DNA of 64,000 nucleotides, taken from contig NZ_JALBYU010000030.1 of NCBI RefSeq assembly GCF_029963765.1, forward strand, positions 1 to 64,000, given 5' to 3'. Made by a program: the position numbers and the translations under genes. The DNA comes from Pseudomonas sp. UYIF39. GTDB lineage: Bacteria > Pseudomonadota > Gammaproteobacteria > Pseudomonadales > Pseudomonadaceae. Of this stretch, positions 18,108-27,653 are shown piece after piece; the first letter of the stretch is position 1, and every line of letters begins with the position of its first letter. The notes under the pieces were generated by a model. The model searched no databases, was not told the origin of the DNA, and was given only the letters and a program-made list of their open reading frames with translations.

Positions 18108-18213
18108 GTAGTACTCCAATGCGGCTGCTTGCCGGCAAAGTCAGGACGAACACGGTCGCAGCGAGTGGGCTGAGCCAGCACGCAGGGTCAGGTGCTTTGC
18201 GAAAGTGGGCGGT

Positions 18214-19560
18214 TTAGAAAAAGAAGCTGACGTCGAAGGACGCGACCAGTTGCGAGTCCTTTTGCCCATCGGCGTAGGCATCGCGGCCGGGGCCGGAATG
18301 GATGTCGTAGCGCAATTCAGGTCGCAGGCGCACGTTGGGTGTCGGCGTCCAGGCCAGGTTGGTGGTCACGCCGTAGAAACTGCCCCAAGTCGGGTCGGGA
18401 ATCCCGGTGTGCGGGTCGATGTTGGCCATCATCACGTGTACCGGTGCATCGGTGTAGAACCACTCGGCGCGGCTGTTCCACATCAGGGTTTCGCTGACTC
18501 GGTTATACCAGTTGATATCGGTGCCGTACCAGGTCGCATCGTTTTTGTTGGCAAACCCGGCGAAAGCGCCCTGCTCTTGCTTGCCGTAATTCAACTCCAG
18601 CGCCACGCGATTATTCGGATCGAGCACTTGCGACAGGGTCAGGTACGAGGCCAGGCGTTTGTAGTCGTCATCCTTGGTGCCGGCCGGCAACGGCGAGCCG
18701 CAACGGCAGTCGGCGAAGCTGTCGCCGGCACCGTTGCCGTAGATGTTTTCCCAATCAATCCAGGTGGTGAAATCCGCCGAACGCCAGCGGACGTTGGCAA
18801 TCACGTCCGGGTCGTGGTTGGGGTCTTGCAGGTTGTTCCAGCCCTGCACTACGCCCAGCTCGAAGCCCAGCATGCTTTCACCGGGTGCCGAGGGCAGTTT
18901 GAACGAATACAGCGCGCCGGCATGTTTGGCCGGGCCGTGCATGAAGGAGTAGGTGTGCGAGTAGAAGTCAGTCGGTGCGGGTGACGGCAAGGCGAAGCCG
19001 ATTTCGTTTTCCAGCGGCGTGTGGAAAATCCCGATCATCAGGTCCGAACCGCCGAGCACCGGGAAGTAAAAATCGACATACGCCTGAGCGACGGTGAATG
19101 CTTCGTCTTCGGCCTTGTTATCACGATTGACACTCAGGTCCTCGTCCCAGCCATAGGTCTTGAAGAACCGCGCATCCTTGCCGTACAGCGCCGTGACGTT
19201 GAAGCCCCAGTCAGCCTCTTGCGGCATGGGGCCGGGAAACGGTCCGACACGACCGATCACATTGCTCTTGGGTTTCTTTTCCACGGCCAGGGCGAACTGG
19301 TTGAGGTTCACGCCTTCGTCGGAAGTGAAGAAGCTCTGTTTGCTGACGTCATCCGTGCCGTTGTTGTTGTAGCTCACACCCACCTGGCCCCAGCCGTAGA
19401 CCTTGATGCCATGTTCACGCTCAAGGCTATCGCCGAATACCCCGCGAACCAGCGAGCCCATCGGGTCGTCCGCCGCCGAAGCCGCTGATGGAAACAAAAC
19501 GTTGGCACCCAGAACGGGTGCGAACAGGGTTGCTGCGCAAACCCATGCACGAATACTCAT
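18214..19560 (-). CDS. Outer-membrane beta-barrel porin
   Basis: The 448-residue protein has a signal peptide (MSIRAWVCAATLFAPVLGAN; cleavage near ASAA-DD, about residue 30), repeated amphipathic beta-strand phrases (KVYGWGQVGVSYNNN, DATWYGTDINWYNRVSETL) and ends VASFDVSFFF, the aromatic C-terminal residue needed for outer-membrane insertion. This is a BBP2-like porin family. It precedes the ABC binding-protein gene by about 107 bases on the same strand and probably provides outer-membrane entry for the same substrate. Confidence 0.85.
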   Translation of the reverse strand: MSIRAWVCAATLFAPVLGANVLFPSAASAADDPMGSLVRGVFGDSLEREHGIKVYGWGQVGVSYNNNGTDDVSKQSFFTSDEGVNLNQFALAVEKKPKSNVIGRVGPFPGPMPQEADWGFNVTALYGKDARFFKTYGWDEDLSVNRDNKAEDEAFTVAQAYVDFYFPVLGGSDLMIGIFHTPLENEIGFALPSPAPTDFYSHTYSFMHGPAKHAGALYSFKLPSAPGESMLGFELGVVQGWNNLQDPNHDPDVIANVRWRSADFTTWIDWENIYGNGAGDSFADCRCGSPLPAGTKDDDYKRLASYLTLSQVLDPNNRVALELNYGKQEQGAFAGFANKNDATWYGTDINWYNRVSETLMWNSRAEWFYTDAPVHVMMANIDPHTGIPDPTWGSFYGVTTNLAWTPTPNVRLRPELRYDIHSGPGRDAYADGQKDSQLVASFDVSFFF

Positions 19561-19858
19561 ACCTGCCTTCCTTATTTTTATTAGGCGCCAAACCCCCGAA
19601 GGGGCGGAAGTCCGAAAGCAAGGTATGACGTTGAAGCGTCTGTCTTGGTGAGCCCTGGCTTGGGCTCCACTCGATCGTTGGCAGATCGTAGTGTTCGGCG
19701 TAATGGAGGCTACAAGCCCGTCACGACGCCAACAATTCCATTCTCGGCGACTTCAGTGTTTGCGTATTCAGAACAATCGCGCGCATCGCGGAACTATTTT
19801 TCGCGCCTGCACACGCCATGACCTAACCTGAATGGCTAAAGCCGCTGGAGGCATGTCT

Positions 19859-22246
19859 ATGCGTCCTGCATTGAAATTACTCATATTCGTTGTGTTCGCG
19901 CTGATGGGGGCGAACATCGGCGAGCTGTTGGCGGATGAACTACCCAACACATCAAACAACGGTGAGGCCAGCGCTACCGCTACCGTGTCAAAAAGCGATC
20001 TGGAAACACTGCAATTAAGGCTGGACAACCTTAAACAGCAGGTGTCACTGACCAGTAATTACACTCAGTTGGTGGGCTTCCAGGACAACGTTCAGTTGCT
20101 CTTCAGTGATACGGACAAGTTGGCGACGTTATTACTTCCCGAGCAAGCGCAATTGCAAGCACAACTCAGTGTGCTCGGGACGGCATCCGCCACCAGCCTT
20201 GCCATGGAAAAGTCCGATCTGGTGAAACAGAGGTCCTATCTCACCGCACAAAAAGACAAGGTGGATGGCGAGCTCAAGATACTGCTGGCCATCAAAGAAG
20301 GCGCGACTAACCTCATCACCCAGATTGCCGCCATTCGGCGCACTCAACTGGAAACCGAACTGGCCCAGCGCACCGCCAGCTTCCTCAACCCCCGGTTCTG
20401 GTTACCGCTGTTTTCTCCACTGGAGGAGGATAAAAACCGCCTGAGGTTTTTGATCGACCAGTCCAACAGTGTCATCCAGTCCGTCTGGCAACCCGGCCGG
20501 CGTGGCGCGACCGTCACGTTGTTATTGCTGGCCCTGGCCTTCTGGACGCTGGGACGAAGACTGGCTGAACGTGGTTTGACATGGATCTGCATCCATCGAG
20601 TACCGGAAGGTCGCCTGCGCAGAAGTTCATTGGCGATAGCGACGGTAGTTGCCACGATGTTGAGCGCAGGTTGTGCAATAGAGCTCATCTCCGCGGCGGC
20701 TACCCGCCTTCAACCATTGCCTCAGCCACTGCAAGGTTACTTCGACGATGTCGAGAAAGTCGCTTACGCCTGCGCCCTGATTATCGGTCTGAGTCGGGCC
20801 CTGCTGTCTAAACGCAATCCCTCATGGCGGTTACCTGGCATCGCCGATGAAGTAGCACTTGCAATAAGCCCTTTTCCAGCGCTGCTGGCCGGTTCAATGT
20901 TGATACTCATCTCGCTGGTACAAGTCACCAATGCGACAGGTATGAGTTCGCAGATGGTTCTCTTCAGCCGGGGCGTCGTGTCATTAGTCGTCATCTTGAT
21001 TATTGGAGCGCTATTGCTACGCGTCAGTAAAACCCGCCGAGCGATGGTGATTGCCGGGGACCACCCTGAGTCAGGTACTACGCTGACGGGGCTGATTTAT
21101 ACCGGCATCAGTATCGCCATGTTGATCTCGATTTTTGGCCTGCTGGTCGGTTACATCTCCCTGGCCCGGTTCATCACTTACGAAATTGTCTGGCTCTATA
21201 TCGTTCTTGCCAGCTTCTATTTGCTGACGCAGTTGTTCAGGGACCTGTGTGATTACCTGTTTTCGCCCAAGCACTCCAGCGGCAAGGCGATCAAACAGCT
21301 GCTGGGTATCGGCGACGTACGGCTCGAACAAATCGAGGTTGTTGTGTCGGGTATTGGCAGAGCGGCCTTACTGTTGATTGCCGCGATCACAACGTTTGTG
21401 GGGGGGGTTGGAGCGACCTTCGGACAGCTGACGGACAGGGTTTCAGCGATCCTCGGCGGCGATGGCTTGCGCAAGCTGAACATCATTCCGGGCAATTTGT
21501 TGAATGCGGTCCTCGCGCTGATGATCGGTATTTACCTGATTCGATCGCTGCGCAGATGGCTGGATAACGAGTTCCTGCCGAAAACCGATATGGACCCCGG
21601 CATGGGGGCGTCGCTGAGCACCCTGTTCAGTAATATCGGGTACGCGCTGGTCATTCTGATGGCGTTGTCTTCGTTGGGCGTCCAATGGACGAACCTGGCC
21701 TGGATCGTCAGTGCGTTGTCGGTGGGGATCGGCTTCGGCCTGCAGGAGATCGTCAAGAACTTCGTATCCGGGTTAATCCTGCTCACCGAGCGTCCGGTCA
21801 AGGTCGGCGACCTGATCAGCATCAGCGGGGTCGAAGGCGATATCCGGCGAATCAATGTCAGGGCCACCGAGATTCAGCTCAGTGACCGTTCGATCGTAAT
21901 CGTGCCCAACTCCCAGCTTATTTCCCAGAACCTGCGCAATGTGACCATGGGCGGCAGCGCCCAAGGGGTGGCCACACTCGAACTGGTGTTCCCTCTGGAT
22001 ATCGACCCTGAACAAGTCAAAACCCTGCTGTACACCACCTATTGCGAACATGAAACCATCCTCGACAAACCCTCCCCCGTTGTCCGCTTCAGCAATCTGA
22101 GTCCTGAAGGCATCACATTGACCATCACCGGCTATGTCAGCAGCCCAAGGATTGTCAGCACGACCAAGAGCGATCTGCTCTTTGAAATCCTGAAGCGATT
22201 GAGTGCGGCCGGCATCGAATTGGCCAAGCCTGTTCCCCCTGCGTAA
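19859..22246 (+). CDS. Large MscS-family mechanosensitive channel (DUF3772 type)
   Basis: The protein has about 795 residues: a signal-like N-terminus (MRPALKLLIFVVFALMGANI), a periplasmic coiled-coil region (about 45-190, rich in Leu, Gln and Glu), roughly ten membrane helices, and a C-terminal MscS core with GFGLQEIVKNFVSGLILLTE and the beta domain VKVGDLISI. It should open under hypo-osmotic stress. The start at 19859 has GGAGG seven bases upstream; ATGs at 19832 and 19853 are alternatives. It stands alone, divergent from the porin gene across about 300 bases in which I see no further gene. Confidence 0.88.
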   Translation: MRPALKLLIFVVFALMGANIGELLADELPNTSNNGEASATATVSKSDLETLQLRLDNLKQQVSLTSNYTQLVGFQDNVQLLFSDTDKLATLLLPEQAQLQAQLSVLGTASATSLAMEKSDLVKQRSYLTAQKDKVDGELKILLAIKEGATNLITQIAAIRRTQLETELAQRTASFLNPRFWLPLFSPLEEDKNRLRFLIDQSNSVIQSVWQPGRRGATVTLLLLALAFWTLGRRLAERGLTWICIHRVPEGRLRRSSLAIATVVATMLSAGCAIELISAAATRLQPLPQPLQGYFDDVEKVAYACALIIGLSRALLSKRNPSWRLPGIADEVALAISPFPALLAGSMLILISLVQVTNATGMSSQMVLFSRGVVSLVVILIIGALLLRVSKTRRAMVIAGDHPESGTTLTGLIYTGISIAMLISIFGLLVGYISLARFITYEIVWLYIVLASFYLLTQLFRDLCDYLFSPKHSSGKAIKQLLGIGDVRLEQIEVVVSGIGRAALLLIAAITTFVGGVGATFGQLTDRVSAILGGDGLRKLNIIPGNLLNAVLALMIGIYLIRSLRRWLDNEFLPKTDMDPGMGASLSTLFSNIGYALVILMALSSLGVQWTNLAWIVSALSVGIGFGLQEIVKNFVSGLILLTERPVKVGDLISISGVEGDIRRINVRATEIQLSDRSIVIVPNSQLISQNLRNVTMGGSAQGVATLELVFPLDIDPEQVKTLLYTTYCEHETILDKPSPVVRFSNLSPEGITLTITGYVSSPRIVSTTKSDLLFEILKRLSAAGIELAKPVPPA

Positions 22247-22460
22247 TGCCCATCAATAGCCTGCCTGGCGCCTGAACGTGCTCGTGATCACACAGGATCG
22301 CTGTGAATTTGTGCGCCTTCGAATGACGTGTTAATTTTCATTTTGTTGCATAGTGAAATAAAACATGTCATTTATAGCCACGCAAAATCATCAGGACTGA
22401 TCCACCGTGCCAGATCGGATGGCCTGTACCCCCCCAACGCCCCTCCAAGGAGTCAACAAC

Positions 22461-23237
22461 ATGAACAAGACAGAACTTCTAGGTGCTCTGGCACTGTGCG
22501 CCGCAAGCTTGCTGGCACACGCCGACGAAGACCGCCTGCGTATCGGTATCGAAGCCGCCTACCCGCCCTTCTCTTACAAGACGCCGGAGGGCAACGTCAG
22601 CGGTTTCGATTACGACATCGGCAACGCCCTGTGCGAAGAGATGAAGGTCAAATGCGAGTGGGTCATCCAGGAATTCGACGGCATGATTCCGTCTCTGAAA
22701 GTGCGCAAGATCGATGCCGTGCTGTCGTCGATGTCGATCACTGAAGACCGTATGAAGTCGGTCGACTTCAGCAAAAAGTACTACCACACCCCTGGCAAGT
22801 TCGCGATGAAGGCCGGCAATGTGATCAACGACCCGCTGGTTGATCTCAAGGGCAAGAAGGTCGGGGTGCAACGCTCATCGACTTACGACCGTTTCGCTAC
22901 CGAGCAGCTTGAAAAAGCCGGGGTCGAAGTGGTGCGCTACGGCTCACAAAATGAAGCCTTCCTCGATCTGGCGTCGGGTCGACTGGACGCCACGCTCGCC
23001 GACATCGTCAACACCGACGAGAGCTTCATCAAAACACCGGCAGGCAAAGGTTTCGCACTGGTGGGACCGGACATCAGCGACCCGAAGTATTTCGGTCGTG
23101 GCGCCGGGATCGCGGTGCGTAAAGGCGACAGTGCGAACGTTGCACGCCTGAGTACAGCGATCGACACCATCCGCGCCAATGGCAAGTACCAGCAAGTGAT
23201 GGCCAAGTACTTCGCGTTCGATATCTACGGCGAATAA
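22461..23237 (+). CDS. Polar amino-acid ABC transporter substrate-binding protein
   Basis: The 258-residue protein has a signal peptide (MNKTELLGALALCAASLLAH, cleavage after AHA near 21) followed by the type II binding fold of the ArgT/HisJ family (LRIGIEAAYPPFSYKTPEGN, SSMSITEDRMKSVDFSKKYY). CCAAGGAG precedes the ATG. It heads an operon with two permeases, a hydrolase and an ATPase. Basic amino acids, opines or acylated amino acids are plausible ligands. The 214 bases upstream hold its promoter but no further gene. Confidence 0.9.
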   Translation: MNKTELLGALALCAASLLAHADEDRLRIGIEAAYPPFSYKTPEGNVSGFDYDIGNALCEEMKVKCEWVIQEFDGMIPSLKVRKIDAVLSSMSITEDRMKSVDFSKKYYHTPGKFAMKAGNVINDPLVDLKGKKVGVQRSSTYDRFATEQLEKAGVEVVRYGSQNEAFLDLASGRLDATLADIVNTDESFIKTPAGKGFALVGPDISDPKYFGRGAGIAVRKGDSANVARLSTAIDTIRANGKYQQVMAKYFAFDIYGE

Positions 23238-23327
23238 GCCTTACCTGAAACCCCGTGGCGCCGGCCTCTTGCGGGCGCTTTGGGCTTTTCTCGCGCGCCT
23301 TTTGGCGCTCGTTTGAGGAACTTCATC

Positions 23328-24017
23328 ATGCTTCACGGCTACGGATCGAGCATTCTCGATGGCGCCTGGCTGACCATTAACCTGGCCCTGACTTCCATGA
23401 GCATGGCGATTGCTTTGGGTCTGATCGGCGCGGCCTTTCGGTTGTCGCCGCTCAAATGGCTGGCGATGCTGGGCGAAGGGTATACCACCCTGATTCGCGG
23501 TATTCCTGACCTGGTGTTGATCCTTCTGATTTTCTACGGCGGCCAGGATCTGGTGAACCGCATCGCCCTGGCGCTCGGTTACACGCGCTATATCGACATC
23601 AACCCCTTTATCGCCGGCGTCTGCACCATGGGCTTTATTTTCGGCGCCTATCTCTCGGAAACCTTTCGCGGCGCGTTTATGGCGATCCCTAAAGGTCAGG
23701 CCGAGGCCGGCGCGGCGTATGGCATGAGTGGCGGCCAGGTGTTCTGGCGGATTCTGGTGCCGCAGATGATTCGTTTCGCCATTCCGGGGTTCACCAACAA
23801 CTGGCTCGTGCTGACCAAATCCACCGCGCTGATCTCGGTGATCGGCTTGCAGGACATGATGTTCAAAGCCAAGAACGCAGCGGACGCCACCCATGAACCG
23901 TTTACGTTTTTCCTCGCGGTGGCGGCGCTTTATCTGATGCTGACCAGCGTGTCATTGCTGGTACTGCGCTATCTGGAAAAACACTACTCGGTCGGCATCA
24001 AAGCCGCCGAATTGTGA
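23328..24017 (+). CDS. Polar amino-acid ABC permease, HisQ/OccQ type
   Basis: From the ATG at 23328 (MLHGYGSSILDGAWLTINLA) the permease has 229 residues with about five membrane helices. It has the ATPase-contact EAA loop EAGAAYGMSGGQVFWRILVP near residue 141. GAGGA lies upstream. It partners the next permease, with a 14-base gap. The 90 bases before it contain a GC-rich partial hairpin that may set the binding-protein/permease transcript ratio. Confidence 0.9.
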   Translation: MLHGYGSSILDGAWLTINLALTSMSMAIALGLIGAAFRLSPLKWLAMLGEGYTTLIRGIPDLVLILLIFYGGQDLVNRIALALGYTRYIDINPFIAGVCTMGFIFGAYLSETFRGAFMAIPKGQAEAGAAYGMSGGQVFWRILVPQMIRFAIPGFTNNWLVLTKSTALISVIGLQDMMFKAKNAADATHEPFTFFLAVAALYLMLTSVSLLVLRYLEKHYSVGIKAAEL

Positions 24018-24031
24018 TTGGGAGCAACCCC

Positions 24032-24730
24032 ATGATTCTCGACTACAACCTGATCTGGGAAAACCTGCCGCTGTATTTCAATGGCGCCTTGTTGACCCTC
24101 AAAGTCCTGCTGATTTCCCTGGCCTTCGGCCTGGTGCTGGCGATTCCTTTGGCGCTGATGCGGGTGTCCCGATCACCCCTGATCAACTTCCCGGCCTGGC
24201 TCTACACCTATGTGATTCGCGGCACGCCGATGCTGGTGCAATTGTTCCTGATCTATTACGGCCTGGCGCAGTTCGCAGCGGTACGTGAAAGCGCGCTCTG
24301 GCCGTACCTGTCCAGCGCAACCTTTTGCGCCTGCCTGGCGTTTGCGATCAATACCAGTGCCTATAGCGCGGAACTGCTGGCCGGCAGTTTGCAGGCCACG
24401 GCTCATGGCGAGATCGAAGCCGCCAAAGCCATGGGCATGTCGCGCTTTACCCTGTACCGCCGCATTCTGCTGCCGTCAGCCTTGCGCCGGGCGTTGCCGC
24501 AATACAGCAACGAAGTGCTGATGATGCTGCAAACCACCAGCCTGGCATCGATTGTCACGCTGGTGGACATCACCGGGGCCGCGCGTACGGTCAGTGCGCG
24601 GTTCTATCTGCCGTTCGAGGCGTTCATCACGGCCGGCCTCATCTACCTGGCCCTGACCTTCATCCTGGTTCGCCTGTTCAAGCTGGCCGAGCGTCGCTGG
24701 CTGGCGTACCTGGCACCGCGCAAGCACTAA
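24032..24730 (+). CDS. Polar amino-acid ABC permease, HisM/OccM type
   Basis: The 232-residue permease starts MILDYNLIWENLPLYFNGAL and has an EAA loop EIEAAKAMGMSRFTLYRRIL near residue 128. It forms the heterodimeric channel with the preceding permease. The start at 24032 follows GGGAGCAACCCC; a start at 24014 would overlap the previous stop. The next gene, a zinc hydrolase, follows after nine bases. Confidence 0.9.
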   Translation: MILDYNLIWENLPLYFNGALLTLKVLLISLAFGLVLAIPLALMRVSRSPLINFPAWLYTYVIRGTPMLVQLFLIYYGLAQFAAVRESALWPYLSSATFCACLAFAINTSAYSAELLAGSLQATAHGEIEAAKAMGMSRFTLYRRILLPSALRRALPQYSNEVLMMLQTTSLASIVTLVDITGAARTVSARFYLPFEAFITAGLIYLALTFILVRLFKLAERRWLAYLAPRKH

Positions 24731-24739
24731 GGAGCTGTT

Positions 24740-25852
24740 ATGGAGCACATTGAATACCTGTTGCCGTGGAGCGCTTCGGGCACTGAACGGCGCCTGTCGC
24801 TGTTTCGCTTTGGCAGCGGACCGCGCAAGGCTTACCTCCAGGCGTCCTTGCACGCTGATGAGCTGCCGGGGATGCGCGTGGCGGTTGAACTCAAACGACG
24901 TCTACGGGTGCTGGAAGAACAAGGTCGTCTGAACGGCGTGATCGAGTTAGTGCCGATGGCCAATCCAATTGGCATCGCCCAGATGTTCCAGGCCACCCAT
25001 CAGGGCCGCTTCGAGTTTTCCAGCGGGAAGAATTTCAATCGGGAGTTCCCGGAGCTGGCTGAAGCCGTGGCGGCGCTGGTCAAAGACCACCTGGGCGACA
25101 ATGCCGACGTCAACACCGCACTGATTCGCCGGGCCATGGCCGATGTCCTCGCCGACATGCCACCACCGACGTCGGAACTCGATGGCTTGCGCCGCCTGTT
25201 GCTGCAACATGCCTGTGACGCCGATGTGGTGCTGGACCTGCACTGCGATTTCGAGTCGATCATGCTGCTTTATGCCATGCCGCAAAATTGGCCGCGATTG
25301 CGTTCGTTGGCCGCTCGACTCGGTGCCGGCGCCGCATTGCTGGCCGAGGGTGCGGGCGGCAGCGCCTTCGATGAAGCCTGTGCGATCCCTTGGTTGCGGT
25401 TGGCCGAGCGCTTTCCTGAAGCCGATGTTCCGCTGGCCTGTGTAGCCACCACCATCGAGTTGCGCGGCATGGCCGACACCGAACGCGAACAATGTGTCGA
25501 TAGCGCCGAGGCCATTCTTGGCTATCTCGCCGAGCAAGGCCTGATCAGCGGTGACTGGCCTGCCGCTCCGCCCCATTGCTGTGAAGCGACACCATTCGCC
25601 GGCGCGCAGTACGCCTATGCGCCGCATCCGGGGGTGGTGAGTTTTCTGCAACCACTGGGTGCCCGGGTCGGGGTGGGCGATCCGCTGTTCGAAGTGCTGG
25701 ATCCGCTGACCGATCGCCACAGTATCGTGCGCGCCAGCACCGACGGCATCCTCTATGCCCGAGAACGCCTGCGCTTTGCCCAGCCCGGTTTGTGGCTGGT
25801 CAAAGTCGCCGGCACCCGCCTTATTCGCCAGGGTCGCTTGCTCAGCGACTGA
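24740..25852 (+). CDS. Succinylglutamate desuccinylase/aspartoacylase-family zinc hydrolase
   Basis: The 370-residue M14-like deacylase has the zinc motif His38-x-x-Glu41 (SLHADELPGM) and a second histidine in VLDLHCDFES (near 164). A C-terminal beta domain follows (PHPGVVSFLQPLGARVGVGD). The family removes acyl groups from N-acyl amino acids. Its place between the permease and ATPase genes of an amino-acid importer suggests that the imported substrate is an N-acylated or otherwise conjugated amino acid hydrolysed after uptake. The exact substrate is unknown. Confidence 0.87.
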   Translation: MEHIEYLLPWSASGTERRLSLFRFGSGPRKAYLQASLHADELPGMRVAVELKRRLRVLEEQGRLNGVIELVPMANPIGIAQMFQATHQGRFEFSSGKNFNREFPELAEAVAALVKDHLGDNADVNTALIRRAMADVLADMPPPTSELDGLRRLLLQHACDADVVLDLHCDFESIMLLYAMPQNWPRLRSLAARLGAGAALLAEGAGGSAFDEACAIPWLRLAERFPEADVPLACVATTIELRGMADTEREQCVDSAEAILGYLAEQGLISGDWPAAPPHCCEATPFAGAQYAYAPHPGVVSFLQPLGARVGVGDPLFEVLDPLTDRHSIVRASTDGILYARERLRFAQPGLWLVKVAGTRLIRQGRLLSD

Positions 25853-25870
25853 TTCCAGAGAATAAAAACC

Positions 25871-26635
25871 ATGTACAAACTTGAAGTTCAGGATCTACAC
25901 AAAAGCTACGGCAGCCACCACGTGCTCAAGGGCGTGTCCCTGGAGGCAAAAGCCGGTGACGTGATCAGCCTCATCGGCTCCAGCGGCTCCGGCAAAAGCA
26001 CCTTCTTGCGCTGCATCAACCTGCTGGAGCAGCCCAACGCCGGCAACATCGTTCTTAATGGTGAGCCACTCAAACTGGTGACCAACAAGCTCGGCGGGCT
26101 CAAGGCTGCCGAACCCAAGCAGCTACAACGCATGCGTTCGCGGCTGTCGATGGTGTTTCAGCACTTCAACCTGTGGTCGCACATGAGCGCCCTTGAAAAC
26201 GTCATGGAAGCCCCGGTGCATGTGCTGGGCATCAGCAAAAAAGAAGCCCGGGAAAAGGCCGAGCATTACCTGAACAAAGTCGGCGTTTCGCACCGCATGG
26301 ACGCCTGGCCGGCGCATATGTCGGGCGGCGAGCAGCAGCGTGTGGCGATTGCCCGCGCGCTGGCCATGGAACCGGAAGTGATGCTGTTTGATGAGCCGAC
26401 CTCGGCACTCGACCCCGAACTGGTCGGCGAAGTGCTGAAAGTCATGCAGGACCTTGCCCTCGAAGGCCGCACCATGGTCGTCGTGACCCACGAAATGGGT
26501 TTCGCCCGCGCGGTTTCCAATCAACTGGTGTTCCTGCACAAGGGGCAGGTCGAAGAGCGTGGCGACCCGCGCGAAGTGCTGGTCAACCCGCAGTCCGAAC
26601 GCCTCCAGCAGTTTCTTGCCGGCAGCTTGAAGTAA
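25871..26635 (+). CDS. Polar amino-acid ABC transporter ATP-binding protein
   Basis: The 254-residue HisP/OccP-type ATPase has Walker A GSSGSGKST (about 37-45), signature MSGGEQQRVAIARAL, Walker B VMLFDEPTSALDP and the switch histidine in VVTHEMGFARAVS. It energises the import system encoded just upstream and closes the transport operon; the RpiR regulator follows after 58 bases. Typical length and complete motifs. Confidence 0.93.
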   Translation: MYKLEVQDLHKSYGSHHVLKGVSLEAKAGDVISLIGSSGSGKSTFLRCINLLEQPNAGNIVLNGEPLKLVTNKLGGLKAAEPKQLQRMRSRLSMVFQHFNLWSHMSALENVMEAPVHVLGISKKEAREKAEHYLNKVGVSHRMDAWPAHMSGGEQQRVAIARALAMEPEVMLFDEPTSALDPELVGEVLKVMQDLALEGRTMVVVTHEMGFARAVSNQLVFLHKGQVEERGDPREVLVNPQSERLQQFLAGSLK

Positions 26636-26693
26636 TCCGGCCAGCCAGTGCTGCGCACCGACGGTTGGCTTCGGATACACTCCAGCCAACCTT

Positions 26694-27641
26694 ATGCCCT
26701 CTGGAACTGTTGAGCCGGACATGCCGACCCCATCGAAAAACACCACGGTCTATGCCGCGCCGGTCATGCGCAAACTGGCGGAAATTATTGCCGATTTGCC
26801 GCCGTCGCTGCGTAAGGTCGCGGACTTTATCCTGCGTCACCCGCTCCGCGCGGCGACGCTGACCATCGAGGAAATGGCGCACGAGACCTCGACCTCGCCA
26901 GCCGCCGTCAACCGCTTGGCCAAGGCCCTGGACCTGGGTGGCTACACGGGCATGAAGGCTGAACTGGTCGCGACGTTGCAGCAAATGGTGTCGCCGGTCG
27001 ACAAACTGCGCAACGAACTGGCACATCGTCCCGGCGGCGCGTTTGGCCTGCATGAGCAAATCCAGAGCGCCACCAGCAACCTCGCCACGGCGGCAACCAA
27101 CAACCATGCAGACACCTTTGACGCGTTCGTCACGCGCCTGACCACCGCGCGCAAAATTTACATCCTGGGCTTTGGCAACAGCGTCTACTTCGCCGGCCTC
27201 GCCGCCTCGACCCTGATGCCTTTCTGCGCCGACGCCACCGCCATCAGCATGGAGGGCGGCAACGAAAACGCCGCTTACCGTCTGGCCGCGATTACCGATC
27301 AGGATGTGTTGCTGGCGATCTCTCTGCCGCGCTATTCCCTCGACACCCTGCAACTCGCCCGTTTCGCCAACGAGCGTGGTGCCTCTGTGCTGGCAATCAC
27401 CGATTCACCCGCCTCACCGCTCACCAGCATTGCCGAACATGTGTTGTTTGCTCCCGCCGACCATCCGGTATTGACCAGTTCCAACATCGCTGTGCTCGCC
27501 TTGATCGAAGGCTTGGTGGCAGGTGTCATGGCGCGCAACAAGGAAGCCGTCAAACTCGCGACTGAACTGACCGAAAGCGTGATGGCTTACCTGCACATGC
27601 CGGGCACCAGCAAATCGGCGAAAGCCACAAAGCCGCGCTGA
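26694..27641 (+). CDS. MurR/RpiR-family transcriptional regulator
   Basis: The 315-residue regulator has an N-terminal RpiR-type helix-turn-helix (about 40-85, TIEEMAHETSTSPAAVNRLA) and a C-terminal SIS domain (about 135-280, KIYILGFGNSVYFAGLAAST). SIS domains usually sense phosphosugars, but RpiR proteins beside amino-acid operons are common in pseudomonads. It lies just downstream of the ABC/aspartoacylase operon on the same strand and probably controls it. An ATG at 26721 (MPTPSKNTT) is an equally good start. Confidence 0.87.
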   Translation: MPSGTVEPDMPTPSKNTTVYAAPVMRKLAEIIADLPPSLRKVADFILRHPLRAATLTIEEMAHETSTSPAAVNRLAKALDLGGYTGMKAELVATLQQMVSPVDKLRNELAHRPGGAFGLHEQIQSATSNLATAATNNHADTFDAFVTRLTTARKIYILGFGNSVYFAGLAASTLMPFCADATAISMEGGNENAAYRLAAITDQDVLLAISLPRYSLDTLQLARFANERGASVLAITDSPASPLTSIAEHVLFAPADHPVLTSSNIAVLALIEGLVAGVMARNKEAVKLATELTESVMAYLHMPGTSKSAKATKPR

Positions 27642-27653
27642 CGCGTCCCGGGC

